Below the pieces are notes generated by a model, which was not told the DNA's origin, made no database searches, and saw only the letters and a program-made list of their open reading frames with translations. A DNA stretch of 64,000 nucleotides from Nilaparvata lugens (taxonomy: Eukaryota > Arthropoda > Insecta > Hemiptera > Delphacidae), in the NCBI RefSeq assembly GCF_014356525.2, contig NC_052507.1, positions 52,944,463 through 53,008,462 on the forward strand. The letters are read 5' to 3'. Below are positions 24,007-35,602 of this stretch, piece after piece. How positions within the stretch are numbered: the stretch's first letter is position 1; each line of letters starts with the position of its first letter. Position numbers and translations under genes: made by a program.

Positions 24007-24234
24007 TGCCAAATTTTCCTGCATATTCCATCACCACCACATGTCTTACCTCAGGCCTATTAATACTATTAATTGATTGAGCTATTCGGAGCAATTATGA
24101 AATATAATGAACCTTTTAAAATATAAAAATATGGAAACAATTTCAATTTATTCAATAAAAATAAGCCGAAGTAGTAGTGATTATTTCTAAATTGGGATTT
24201 CAAGATTATAAACCCCAATAAATAATATGTATGA
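24007..24234. other. Unassigned DNA
   Basis: Short AT-rich stretch with no feature recognised. Confidence 0.4.
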
Positions 24235-24500
24235 ATTCATTTATTTATTTATTTATGTCCAACGGATCTCGAAAACGGCGATAACGATTTTGATTAAATT
24301 TGCAATATAGGAGGTTCTTGATATAAAAATCGGTTACACACAGTCTCATTCCAGAAAAAACTTGCTTTAGGACATGAAAAGGATGATAATAATTCATCCT
24401 TGATAAAACAGCTGATAATTCCGTTGTCTGTCGATAATGGAAGATGCGAGTGCGTGTGTGGGAGTGAGACAGAATTATGTTCAGCTGTTGAAATCAATTA
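24235..24500 (+). repeat. Family F repeat, copy 1
   Basis: It shares with 63790-64000 the order ATGTYCAAC, GATCTCGAAAA, TTGATATAAAAATCG-like text, AATAATTCATCCTTG, AAAACAGCTGA and GTCTGTSGATAAT. The common text is about 75 percent identical by eye. The type of element is unknown. Confidence 0.6.
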
Positions 24501-25082
24501 GCGAGTCTCATGAGAAATATTATCTGGCAAAAAATTCTAATCGACTTGATCAACATATCTGATTTGTTGACATGACTAACGAAATGATTTTATTCAAGAT
24601 CCATTATAATTTTTATTTATGTTAAAAAATATTATTATTATCCGTTATTCCGGTCCCATCCGAGGCTGTTTGAAGTTTACCAGTAAGTGAAAGATCCCAT
24701 GGCCGCGTTACGAGCGCTGCGCAGGTTTTAAGTTCAATGGTGGGGCCGCCACCTTGCTGCATCTGAACTCACAGGATTTTTATAAGGTTTACTCCCCTAG
24801 ACAAGTTGCTTTAACCCAGCTGATGAGCCTTGTCTACCCAAGAAATCAGAAAAGGAGAATGAAGAAGATTGGTCAAGAAAGACCAGAGAGAGAAAGTTAG
24901 GGAATAGAGAATAGCAAAAAGCTCAGTCAATAGAAAAAGCTATTCTAGATATGAGAGAGTTCCAGAGCAAAAGAAGATGAAGAAGGGAGATGGGCTCTGG
25001 AAGTTGGAATCATGTTACACAGTCTACATGTTTTACTGTGGCAACAGTCCATAGATGGAGGTGACTGCCGATCTGACCCCGA
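24501..25082. other. Unassigned DNA upstream of the LINE fragment
   Basis: No gene is seen. A patch at 24655-24790 is more GC-rich (GGCCGCGTTACGAGCGCTGC), and 24830-25000 is purine-rich. The truncation point of the reverse transcriptase lies near 25080. Confidence 0.5.
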
Positions 25083-26126
25083 TCATGTATGAACGATGTT
25101 TTCTCATTGAAACAGATCATAGCAAAAAGAGTGGAATTCAATTTAGAGACACACCTTGCATTCGTGGACTACGAAAAAGCGTTTGATAAAGTCAATCGTC
25201 AATTATTGTTGGATAAGTTGATCCAACGAGGTTTCCCAATTCATTTAGTCGGAGTCGTCAAGAGTTTGTACAGCGAGACAAAAATAATCCTAGACTGCTC
25301 AGGCTCCCAGTCAGAGGAAATTGTTATCAATGTTGGTTTGAGACAGGGTTGTCCTCTCTCACCAACTCTCTTCAATATTTATGCGGACGACCTTTGTAGG
25401 AAGTGGAAGCAAAAAATTCACCCAGGTATACAGCTAACACACAATATTGCTGTCAATTCATTATGGTTTGCAGATGATCAAGTGATATTGCAGGAATCAG
25501 AGGACGATCTGCAAAGAGCAATATACCAGCTCCATCTCCTGAGCTCAGAATATAATATGAAGATTTCCTTGCACAAGACAAAAGTGATGGCATTTCTGGG
25601 GAAGTCTCCGATACGTTCTAAAATAGTTCTCAACAACAGAATACTGGAACAGGTATCACATTTCAAATATTTGGGATGTGATATTACATACGAGGAAGAC
25701 CATGACTTGAATGCAAAAATTAACAGATTCCAGTGCATATGCGGAACTATCAACAGAACTCTCAAAAATAAAGCCCGAAAAGAGACGAAGCTCAAATTTT
25801 ATAAAGTAATGGCCGTCCCTACACGTTTGTATGGCTCTGAAACCTGGGTACCAAAGAGAAGGGAGTGGAGCAGGTTACAGGCGGCCGAAATGAGATTTAT
25901 AAGGTCAGTGAAGGGATGCACCAGAGAGGACAGGCTTTATAATATTGATATCCGTAGAGAGCTCAATGTGATCTCTATACCTCAACGAGTTGACGAGAAT
26001 CGAAAACAGTGGAGAGAACACGTTGAGAGAATGGGAAACGGAAGAATCCCCAAAGCTGTCATTGCTTACAAGCCAGAAGGGAGGAGAAGTATTGGCAGAC
26101 CAAGAAAAAGGTGGGAGAATGTTTGA
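25083..26126 (+). CDS. LINE reverse transcriptase, 5'-truncated
   Basis: An uninterrupted frame whose ATG-started part is 345 codons (25089-26126). It encodes the palm and C-terminal part of a non-LTR retrotransposon reverse transcriptase, which copies element RNA into DNA at a nicked target. Visible motifs: FVDYEKAFDKV (residues 25-35, first catalytic Asp), RQGCPLSPTLFNIYADDL (85-102) and WFADDQ (126-131, the catalytic FADD box). The C-terminus has RMGNGRIPKAV and GRRSIGRPRKRW (332-342). The two codons before the ATG, Ser-Cys, also fit the family. The endonuclease and the finger part of the polymerase are missing, so the copy cannot be autonomous even though the remaining frame is open. It resembles RTE-like endonuclease/reverse-transcriptase proteins of arthropods; the clade is inferred. 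A relative lies at 60075-61715. Confidence 0.9.
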   Translation, partial: SCMNDVFSLKQIIAKRVEFNLETHLAFVDYEKAFDKVNRQLLLDKLIQRGFPIHLVGVVKSLYSETKIILDCSGSQSEEIVINVGLRQGCPLSPTLFNIYADDLCRKWKQKIHPGIQLTHNIAVNSLWFADDQVILQESEDDLQRAIYQLHLLSSEYNMKISLHKTKVMAFLGKSPIRSKIVLNNRILEQVSHFKYLGCDITYEEDHDLNAKINRFQCICGTINRTLKNKARKETKLKFYKVMAVPTRLYGSETWVPKRREWSRLQAAEMRFIRSVKGCTREDRLYNIDIRRELNVISIPQRVDENRKQWREHVERMGNGRIPKAVIAYKPEGRRSIGRPRKRWENV

Positions 26127-26590
26127 AGGCGGAACAGGTATTAATGCCTACCCCTGTAAGAAGACGACGACGACACCGTTAACAAATATTGTAGCAAACA
26201 TAATATCATTCTAAATTAAAGTGTATAAAAATGTTCAAAGTTAATCATTATTTTACAGTTTTAAGTGATTAGTGAGTGCTACTTTGTTATTCAATTTGTT
26301 TGTAAACAATCTAAATTCAAAATTTTCTGTTTTCAAATGTTTGGACTGAAAATTGAACCTGAATTCAAAAGTGTATGGAGCATAACCTACTTTTTGGACT
26401 TTTTATAGTGTATAAATCAAAATTTGGGGAAGAAACATTTTTAGGCTGTGCCTGTTGGTCCTTCTCAAATCATTTTAAATAATTGTGTTCTGTGTATCAA
26501 TAAATTAATAAATATAAACTATACTTTTATGCATCTATGCTTTTGTACTCCAAATCGAAGCTCGGTGCCCCGATATTAGGCATTAAGCAT
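26127..26590. repeat. Sequence after the reverse transcriptase, with a repeated 3' motif
   Basis: The text after the stop is probably element-derived: it ends in ATCAATAAATTAATAAATA, a LINE-like tail. The block 26529-26578 (GCTTTTGTACTCCA, then CGAAGCTCGGT and CCCGATATT) recurs at 59041-59085. Confidence 0.4.
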
Positions 26591-27123
26591 ACTTTCAACC
26601 CTCAACCTCTTTCCAACCATGAATTAGAATCTATTTTCTTCATAACTCAATAACATCCCTCCGAAAATAAATACAGCACTGTGCACACAAATCAGCCACA
26701 TTTAGTTTTTGGGCAGAATGCAATGCATGCACCGATTCCTGCATTTCTGCCAAAATACATCAATGCTAGCCCCCTCCTCCCACCTTTTCCCAACATGACC
26801 ACCACCCCTCCTACCAAACTCAGAAATTGGGGTGATGTGGAAGCAGCATCCACATCAATTGAAGCAGTATCATCATCATCAACTGCAGCAGCAGCAGTAC
26901 ATGAAGAGCAGCAAGAGAGAGTACGGTGACAGTGTATGTGTGACGAGAGAGACCGAAATACATAGAGAGGGAGCAGTAGAAAGAGACAGAGTACGATGAT
27001 AGGGTATGTGTGATAAGAGTGAGTGAGATGGCGTGGAGGCTCAACAACTGGTTTATGAAGGTGACTGTACTCACACTGGCATGGCATGGCACATAATACA
27101 CGGGGCGCGTGTAGTAGCATGGC

Positions 27124-27137
27124 GTTGCTATGGCAAC
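27124..27137. promoter_or_regulatory. RFX X-box-like site 2
   Basis: GTTGCTATGGCAAC differs by one base (T for C) from the X-box consensus GTNRCC-NN-RGYAAC. It lies in a GC-rich patch, GGCGCGTGTAGTAGCATGGC to GCGGCGGCGG, within otherwise AT-rich DNA. No gene start is assigned nearby. Confidence 0.35.
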
Positions 27138-27987
27138 GCGGCGGCGGTGAAAATAGAACAGTACAGTCGCTGCTAAAAGCGGCACGTATTGATTGACACA
27201 AGACTGACAGTACTCTCCCCTTCCCTCTCCACCCACATAATGGACCACCACATATATTCACCCTTCCTCTCCACCAACACCCCCCCCCCGCAACATAACA
27301 AAACAAACGCAATTCAAGAATTACCCTTCTTCCCCTCACAACAATGATCATACCGCGAAAAACTTTCCGGTCAAAATACCACCAGCAACCAGAGAGAGAG
27401 CAGCAACAAATACAAACTCAAAATTCGCGCTTGCGGCTTCTGCTATTCCTACTTTTCCACTACACACCCCTTAAATTATTCAAAAGTTGGTTCAAACTTT
27501 CCGAAACGCCTCTGCCCCAACTCACTGCATCACTACTGGGCCACTTCCGAAAGCCGACAGACAAAACTTATTGACAACTCCAAAACAAACTTACATTCTA
27601 TCCTTCTCTCTCTCTCGATAAAAATTGAAACATCTCCTATTAGGCGTAGTGAGGATCAGAAAGACCTTTCAACCACTCAGCCTTCAGCATCCAAGTTCAG
27701 GTACTTAAATTCAGCTTTATCTGGCAAAAATGGAACTAATCAATTGAGAAATGAATAAATTCACAGACCTGTAAATCAATAATCTAATTGAAAAGTTATT
27801 ATTATTTCATTCTCAATTACATTCAACCTAAGAAGATCATACCTAATCATAAAAATCAAGGATGAGCAAAGTGATACACTAGTAAAAGCAAAGGAGTGTT
27901 GTGTTGCTTGAAATGACTTCACCAATGTCTAAGTGAGCGACAGTTCAAGTTCAACACTGCACTTTCACGGTGTTCGCCTCCGGAACG

Positions 27988-28016
27988 AGGAGGAGGAGGA
28001 GGAGGAGGAGGAGGAA
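27988..28016. repeat. (GGA)n microsatellite
   Basis: About nine GGA units, followed by more purine-rich sequence to about 28050. Confidence 0.9.
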
Positions 28017-30787
28017 AATGGGAGAAGAAGGAGGAGGAAAAGGAAAGACAGTTCACCGAGTCCACTCACCCGTGATGTGCGCTGGATAGGCTGCAGTGAA
28101 TAGACAGAGACAGAAAGTCGTGCTACAAATTTGTCAAGAATAAACCTTTGAACATGACCTAAAAATTTGGACGATCACTAATAATAAATGAACTCAGGAC
28201 CAGTAATACTACCATGTCACATTTCACAAATCTTTGGGACTCTGGCTGCCCTATAGTGAGATTCATCCTAACTGTCAGCATTGGTTAAATGCAACCATTT
28301 TAATTTTTCAAAAAAAATGCAATTTGGTTAATGAGTTGACTTATTGACAAATTCATCTTCTACGAATTCAACAAGAGATTTCATCTTCACAAATCTATTC
28401 CCTATAACCCAGAAAGTGAATGCACCAGATTATCACTAATAATCAAATAACCTCTTCAAATCTATTTGAATAAACTGCCCACATTTTCCATCCAGTCAAC
28501 AACATTTAGCCTTCTATCCTTTTCTCCACACTTATATGACAATGGACACCCTATTCTGCCAACGGAAGTCCTAAAAAACCGGCTAAAAAACCTTCACCAA
28601 CTTGAAAGCCGGAAATCAATTATTTGCAGGTTGCAATCCATTTTCGAACTTGAAAGTTGCTCCTCAATGGCAAACAAGAGACAAGAGAGCGAATAGACAG
28701 AGACAAACTTATGACGGATAAAACAGGATGGACGGAGAAGAGACGAACAAACGAGCAAGCAAATCGCTGTCGACAAGCGAAGCGTAGCGGTGAAGAACAA
28801 GAACAAAACGAATAAGAAGAAGAAGAAAAGGAGGAAGATAAGGAAGAAGGAGAGTTGAGAGAGGTCGTCGAACTTGAAGACAACGGGGAGTCAGTCAGAC
28901 GCAAAGTGACGAGTCCAAGAGCAGACCAATGCTAGAGCCCAGAGTAATATAACTGTATACTATTATACACTGATATACTACGTAAAGATAACTATATAAA
29001 ATAGTTTCGTAGTTCCAATGAGCCAGCATGAGCCTTGGCCTTCACTATAATTTCACCACTATCTGCCTCCAACATATATAGTACAGTACCGGTACTGTTA
29101 CAACTGCAGTAATGTACCGCAAATTACAATTTTCTGTGGTGTAGCATACAGAAACGAATCTTTGAGAAAAAAAATAGTAATATTTAATCTCTGGTTGTAG
29201 TCGAGGAGATGATGTCGCAGTTTTTTATATTGAATTAAACAACTTGAAGTTGTCACAATCACTATTGGTTGAAGAATTAAAAAAGTACAGTAGTATCGTT
29301 TGCAATACATAGAGAATATGCACAGCGTACAAACTCGGTTGTGTTTACTCACCTGTTAGAAGAGTAAACATAGAAAAATTTGAACACAAAATGCAAACAT
29401 AGGGAATTAGAGCACGCAATTAAATTTGAGACAGTCTACCTATCGCTAGAGAAACAGTAAATTTTCATCAGCCTAATCATGGCTTACTCTATCTATAGTA
29501 GGCTATGGCCTAATAAAAATGAATATCAACTGATCAGCCTGCTACCGTATTTAGAAGAGAAAAAATTTTGGGCAAGAAATTTGTCCACTTATTTGGAATA
29601 ACACAAAATGAAAATTTATGCAACTCATTGAATTTAAAAATCAATGAGGAAGGTAATATACAACTATAGCGAGATTGAATTTTCAAAGTAATTGGAAATT
29701 ATAGGATAATATAGTACATTGATGTACAATACTGTGATTCACGTTATCCCAGTGTATCCAATTAAATCCTGATTCACAAACATATTTCATTCAACAAATA
29801 ATATTTTTTCATTATTTAATAATAAATTTTCATAATCGAGATTGAATACTTTGGAAGAGTTCGTTGTCATATTCCTACATAAGCAAGTTATATTACTCTA
29901 TAAGCAAGTCGGCAACGGTGCGGAGTTGAAAAAGAATAGAGCTATCATATTCTTTTTTTTAATGACAGACAATGATAGCAAACCAATGTTAGTTAGTTGG
30001 GTGCTGACATTTAAATGTAAAACTAAAGATTGTTTCTAAAGTAAAAATGACACTACAAGTTTGCATACTTTCAATGACCATTGAAACATTTTGCTTTTTC
30101 AGGGCCCTTTAGGCCTATACTGTACAATCAAATATTTTAAACAAGATCTTTGACCAACATTTTGATTCCTCATCGGATTTGCAAAATCATAGAACGAGGA
30201 AATCAAGCATACAACACAATTGTACAGCCAGTAGATGATCTTTGCGTTCTGACATTGTAATCTTGCATTGACTAGAGTAAATCTGTCGGTTGGCGAAAGA
30301 ATGCTCTCATCTCACAAATGATGATAATGATGATGTTGATGAGGTGGTGGTGGTGCTGGTGGCAATTATTCAGCTTCCTCGCAACCATCATTACCCGAAT
30401 TACAATGATTGAAGGCTGCACTACTTGTTTCTCGACTCGTTCGGCAACCCAGCTATCTCACAGGGTCATGAGCCCTACAGTCAGAATCATTTCAAACTGT
30501 GAACATTGGCTGAATGGGAAGCAATGATGATATATTATAAGGTATGCTGACAGCTTAAAGTTAATCTTACAAAACTAAAACTCACTATTTAGAAGTTGAG
30601 ACGATAAAGGTATTGAGATTAATTCGCAGTAGAATACGCAAACCGAGGTTTCCTTTAGGAAAATTATTCAATTTCTACTATTAAATAAATGATTGAATGT
30701 GAAATAACGTCACAAACACCACAAGTTGAGTCCAAACTCCAAATATGAGCTTAACCTCTACAGTCTTCCATGTAACGTGTGATCAGA

Positions 30788-30945
30788 GTGTAGAATTTAC
30801 ATTAGATATAAATTCTATACTCTCTGCATGTGATAGACCAACTTGCTAGAGACAGAAGGTATAGAATTCACATTAGGCCCTATATAAATGCTATACTCGT
30901 GTGATAGACCAACTTGCTAGAGACAGAAGGTGTAGAATTCAACTT
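30788..30945. repeat. 71-bp tandem duplication
   Basis: Two full units (30788-30858 and 30859-30929) plus a short third. Each starts GTRTAGAATT, and ends GTGATAGACCAACTTGCTAG followed by AGACAGAAG. The unit middles differ (ATATAAATTCTATAC against CTATATAAATGCTATAC). It lies just 55 bp before the 49-bp minisatellite. Confidence 0.85.
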
Positions 30946-31000
30946 AGAATAGTCTAGGAATTGTACAATAGCTCTAGTGATTAGGTCTAAACTCTAGATT

Positions 31001-31732
31001 GTATTCGCAAACTCATTTTCAATCAAAAAACCTCAAGAAACAACGTATCGTATTCCCAAACTCATTTTCAATCAAAAAACCTCAAGAACAACGTATCGTA
31101 TTCCCAAACTCATTTTTAATCAAAAAACCTCAAGAAACAACGTATCGTATTCCCAAACTCATTTTCAATCAAAAAACCTCAAGATACAACATATTGTATT
31201 CCCAAACTCATTTTCAATCAAAAAACCTCAAGATACAACGTATCGTATTCCCAAACTCATTTTTAATCAAAAAACCTCAAGAAACAACGTATCGTATTCC
31301 CAAACTCATTTTTAATCAAAAAACCTCAAGAAACAACGTATCGTATTCCCAAACTCATTTTTAATCAAAAAACCTCAAGAAACAACGTATCGTATTCCCA
31401 AACTCATTTTCAATCAGAAAACCTCAAGATACAACGTATCGTATTCCCAAACTCATTTTCAATCAAAAAACCTCAAGATACAACGTATCGTATTCCCAAA
31501 CTCATTTTCAATCAAAAAACCTCAAGATACAACGTATCATATTCCCAAACTCATTTTTAATCAAAAAACCTCAAGATACAACATATTGTATTCCCAAACT
31601 CATTTTCAATCCAAAAACCTCAAGATACAACGTATCGTATTCCCAAACTCATTTTCAATCCAAAAACCTCAAGATACAACGTATCGTATTCCCAAACTCA
31701 TTTTCAATCAAAAAACCTCAAGATACAACATA
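31001..31732. repeat. 49-bp minisatellite, about 15 units
   Basis: Fourteen full units and one partial unit of 49 bp (one unit is 48 bp). Each reads GTATTCCCAAACTCATTTT, then C or T, AATCAAAAAACCTCAAGA, A or T, and ACAACGTATC. Variants at fixed positions (TTTTC/TTTTT; CAAGAAAC/CAAGATAC; GTATC/ATATT) are shared between non-adjacent units. Units 6-8 are identical, as are 10-11 (except at the join to unit 12) and 13-14, which points to local duplication. The 121-codon frame across it is an artefact: three units make 147 bases, so it reads in phase every three. Confidence 0.97.
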
Positions 31733-32789
31733 CAAACACACAAAACAAATATTATCCAGCAGTAACATCCAAATCACACACACGAATACAAACAAAACTA
31801 AGAGTTGTTTTAATACTAATATAAACTATATCAACTAATTATTACTTGGACCAATGGACCGACAAAAAATAAATTAACATAAAACATAAAACTGTACTCC
31901 CAACTCCAATTCAATTTCCAATGGTTCGGTAATCATCGAAAGGTAAAGAAATTTGTATGAGAAGCAATGCCAACTTCTAGGTTCATTATCATTTCTCACA
32001 GTGACTTATATCAGTTATTCCTCCTCAGTTGATAGCCAAGTACAGAAAATCATATAAATACAGAAAACAACATATGATTAAACATTAGAATTGAATGTTG
32101 GATACTTGTGAGGCGCTGAGCCCAACAAGCACCCTTCCTACTTTGCTCCGCTGCGTCATCATGCATCCATCGCCCCCAAAATGCACTCTACTGCATCACT
32201 CCCTCAACGCCCCTGAAAGGGCCCAAAACAAAAAATTCAAAAGGGGTAGTAGATGCTCTTAGTAGTCAGTGGCGTAGTATTTGCCTCCTATGTACACCCT
32301 TTCAACTATACACACCCTCATATAGGTATATACACATACATCCAAACTTTGGCAGGTTATACTATGATGAGCAACTAACATCTCTATAATTATACTCTAA
32401 ACTCTATAGTGTCAATAGTGTCTCCAAGTGTCTATAGTGTATGTATTCTATAATCATACTCTGAACTCTTTAGGTTTAGAGTAGTATTTAAGCGTCTTTA
32501 GTGTCTTATTGTAGCATGTTTGTTCAGTTTTGTTCATATTGGAGGGATTCACTTCAAGTGAATCTTATAGAAATAACACCAATACCATCCAACCAAAGCT
32601 GACACTACACCTTATTAGCTAAACCTACACCACATTTCTTCGTTCAAATATGCCTCCACCTTATTCAATGGGTACTATATTAAGCAATCAATTCCAAGCA
32701 GTAATACAGCAGCAATTCTATCGAAAACTACTACCAATAATTTAAAATGTCATTCATCCAACTAAAAACATCATTTTCCAAGTAGGTAC
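31733..32789. other. Non-coding, no gene recognised
   Basis: About 1 kb. 32390-32510 contains a degenerate internal duplication (ACTCTAAACTCTATAGTGTC and ACTCTGAACTCTTTAGG). 32105-32230 is relatively GC-rich but has no recognisable frame. Confidence 0.5.
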
Positions 32790-33602
32790 AAAAAATCTGC
32801 TGTGGTACACTCACAACTTTCCTTGCTCATTGATCTATAAGCCTCATTCTTAAACACTCATTCTTAAGGGGAATAACATTATGCCGATTGGCGGCTAAAT
32901 AATTTTATTAAAACTACGATTATACTATTGTTATTGTTTTCAGAGTACATTTTCCTTTGTTTGAATTATGAAATTTGAGGATTTTTTAAAAGTTGTCAAA
33001 ACAGCTGTTCTACAAATAAAATATCGACTTGTGTTCTTTTGAATAAACTGCTCCAAAGTTAGTAGACAGTTTGTCTACTAACGTTGAAACTGCTCTACCC
33101 ACCTACCTCAAGCACGAAAAGGAGGTTAAAAAGTAAATTTCTCAAGGATGGGGTGGACCCCCTGTTAGTTTCTCAGGGAGGAGACTCATGCTAGTTAATA
33201 GAGCTGATATTTATAACTATACAGAGTATGAAATTGAAAAAAATCGGTCATTTTTGAGAAAATCGTGAAAAACATGGTTTTTTAGTGATTATCCGCCATT
33301 CTTCTCAAGAATATTACGGAGCTCCTGCAATTTTCCCAGAAATGAGACTCATGTCAGTTGATAGGGCTTATAAATAGCTATCTAGGGTATAAATTTGAAG
33401 AAAATCGTTAGAGCCGTTTTCAAGAAAACCGAGAAAAACATGGTTTTTTAGTCATTATCCACCTTTTTTTCCGCCATTTTGAATTGTATTTTATTGAATT
33501 TCTTATTGTCGGATCCTCATGGTATAAGGACCTTAAGTTTAAAATTTCAAGTCAATTGGTTGATTAGGAATGGAGTTATCGTGTTCACAGACACACACAC
33601 AA

Positions 33603-33660
<58 letters not shown>

Positions 33661-33783
33661 CCAAAAATCATGTTTTTGGACTAAGGGGACCTTGAAACGT
33701 AAAGAAAACATGAAATTAGGGTACCTAGAATTTTTTTGGAAAGCAATACTTTCCTTACCTATGGAAATAGGGCAAGGAAAGTA
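32790..33783 (+). mobile_element. Family A repeat, copy 2
   Basis: It runs from AAAAATCTGCTGTGGTAC to GGGCAAGGAAAGT. The CA tract is at 33591-33659 with ACCAC interruptions. The last 60 bp contain the fold CTTTCCTTACCTATGG with its inverse GGGCAAGGAAAG. The inner text CAAGAATATTACGGAGCTCC is repeated in copies 1 and 3. Confidence 0.8.
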
Positions 33784-34392
33784 ATAAAGGTGTGCATATA
33801 GGGACGCGAACAACCTTTTTCTCGGCCATAGAACGAATATATTTCAGCAAGCAAAGAATTTATAGTGACTGTCATTAATTTTGCAATATGTTTATTAATA
33901 TGAAGAAATTAACCACAGCGATATCAATTAATGCACAATGTAATATAAAAATTGACTTAAAATCCTAACCACACTCTATTGAATATGAATACCAAATAAG
34001 AGGACACTTTGAACATTGCCATGAGAGACCACGTACCGAATAGTTTTGCAGAGATTGGCACTCGGCGTACTGCCAACCTATACAAGGTTTCACTTTAAAT
34101 TAAAGTTGAAAAAATGTTATAGCCGAATTAGTCGAAACACTACCTTCTCAACCACTAGTGTCACCAGATCACTCTAACTCGATGGTCTTGAGTATCCAAT
34201 GAATGAATATGGATTGCACGAAGGGCTAAAAATCCCAAAAAGGATTGTTTTATTCATTCCAGGTTGATAAATGCAAGTATTATTCAGAATAAATTAATAT
34301 ACTCTATTCCATCCAAGTATTATCAATATCAACGTCAAACACCCAAGTTCATCACAACCGATTAATGATACATGTGACATAAAAACTACTTA
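33784..34392. other. Unassigned DNA between family A copies
   Basis: About 600 bp. No gene or repeat recognised. Confidence 0.5.
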
Positions 34393-35602
34393 AAAAAATC
34401 TGGTGTGGTACACTCACACAACTTTCCTTGCTCATATTTGAAACTACGATCAGACTTCTGTCAGTATATATGTATATATAATTGTTTTCAGAGTACTTTT
34501 TCTTTTTGTGAATTGTAAAATTCGATTATTTTTTTTCATGCGTCATTTTTTTAAAGTCGTCAAAACAGTTGTTCTACGGATGAAATATCTCGACTATGTG
34601 TTATTTTTATGAACTGCGCTACCTACCTACCTCATGCATGAGAAGGAGGTTACTAAGTCCATTTCCCAAGGATGGGGTGGACCCTCCATTGGTTTCCCAG
34701 AAAGGAGACTTATGCCAGTTGATAGAGCTGATAAATAACTATACAGGGTATGAATTTGAAAAAATATCGGTCAAGTTATTTTTAAGAAAATCGTGAAAAA
34801 CATGGTTTTTTAGCAATTATCCGCCATTTTTCTCAAGAATATTACGGAGCTCCTGCATTTTTCCCAGAAAAAAACTCATGTCATTTGATAGGGCTCATGA
34901 ATCATCCATGGTATAAATTTGAAGAAAATCGTTAGAGCCGTTTTCGAGAAAACCGTGAAAAACATGGATTTTTAGTCATTATCCGCCGTTTTTCTCAAGA
35001 ATATTACGGAGCTCCTGAAATTTTCCCAGAGATGAGACTTATGCCAGTTGATAGGGCTTATAAATAGCTATCCATGGTATAAATTTGAAGAGAATCGTTA
35101 GAGCCGTTTTTGAGAAAACCGTGAAAAACATGTTTTTTAGTCATTATCCGCCATTTTTCTCAAGAATATTACGGAGCTCCTGAAATTTCCCCAGAAATGA
35201 GACCTATGCCAGTTGATAGGGCTTATAAATAGCTATCCATGGTATAAATTTGAAGAGAATCGTTAGAGCCGTTTTCGAGAAAAACATGGTTTTTTAGTAA
35301 TTATCCGCCATTTTTTCCGCCATCTTGGATTGAATTTTATTGAATTTCTTATTGTCGGATCCTCAAGGTATAAGGACCTTAAGTTTAAAATTTCAAGTCA
35401 ATCGGTTAATTAGGAATGGAGTTATCGTGTTCACAGACATACAGACATACACACATACACACACACACACAGACCAACACTCAAAAATCATGTTTTTGGA
35501 CTCAAGGGACATTGAAACGTATAGAAAACATGAAATTAGGGTACCTTAAATTTTTTGGAAAGCAATACTTTCCTTACCTATGGTAATAGGGCAAGGAAAG
35601 TA
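34393..35602 (+). mobile_element. Family A repeat, copy 3, internally expanded
   Basis: It starts AAAAATCTGGTGTGGTAC and ends GGGCAAGGAAAGTA. Its middle (34788-35316) is a tandem array, described separately, which makes this copy longer than copy 2. The CA tract is short (about 35448-35471). Confidence 0.8.
34788..35316 (+). repeat. About 160-bp tandem array inside family A
   Basis: Three full units and a partial fourth. Each carries GTGAAAAACATG, then TTATCCGCC, CAAGAATATTACGGAGCTCC, GTTGATAGGGCT and CGTTAGAGCCGTTTT. Other copies of family A have one such unit, so the array arose within this copy or its source. Confidence 0.85.

Larger units (their letters stand above)
26591..30787. other. 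Non-coding, no gene recognised
   Basis: About 4.2 kb with no supportable gene. It includes a moderately GC-rich patch at 27060-27180 with an X-box-like site, a (GGA)n run near 27988-28016 and purine-rich DNA at 28680-28900. A GATGATGATGTTGATGAGGTGGTGGTGGT-like trinucleotide stretch lies at 30318-30360. The 219-codon minus frame at 26692-27351 overlaps a 143-codon frame and has no domain; I treat both as chance. Intron or intergenic regulatory DNA is possible. Confidence 0.5.

Noticed and set aside
23642..24094. 150-codon minus frame with Tyr-Ile repeats
   Set aside because: Its core is the (AT)n tract; flanks have no domain.
26692..27351. 219-codon minus-strand frame, Cys/Ser-rich
   Set aside because: It overlaps another long frame on the same strand, has no domain, covers GC-rich and trinucleotide-repeat DNA, and lacks splice or start support.
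30999..31364. 121-codon repetitive protein
   Set aside because: It is the translation of the 49-bp minisatellite; three units happen to keep phase, and the frame ends when unit variants change it.
31001..31732. CRISPR-like array
   Set aside because: The repeats are contiguous without unique spacers and the DNA is eukaryotic; it is a minisatellite.
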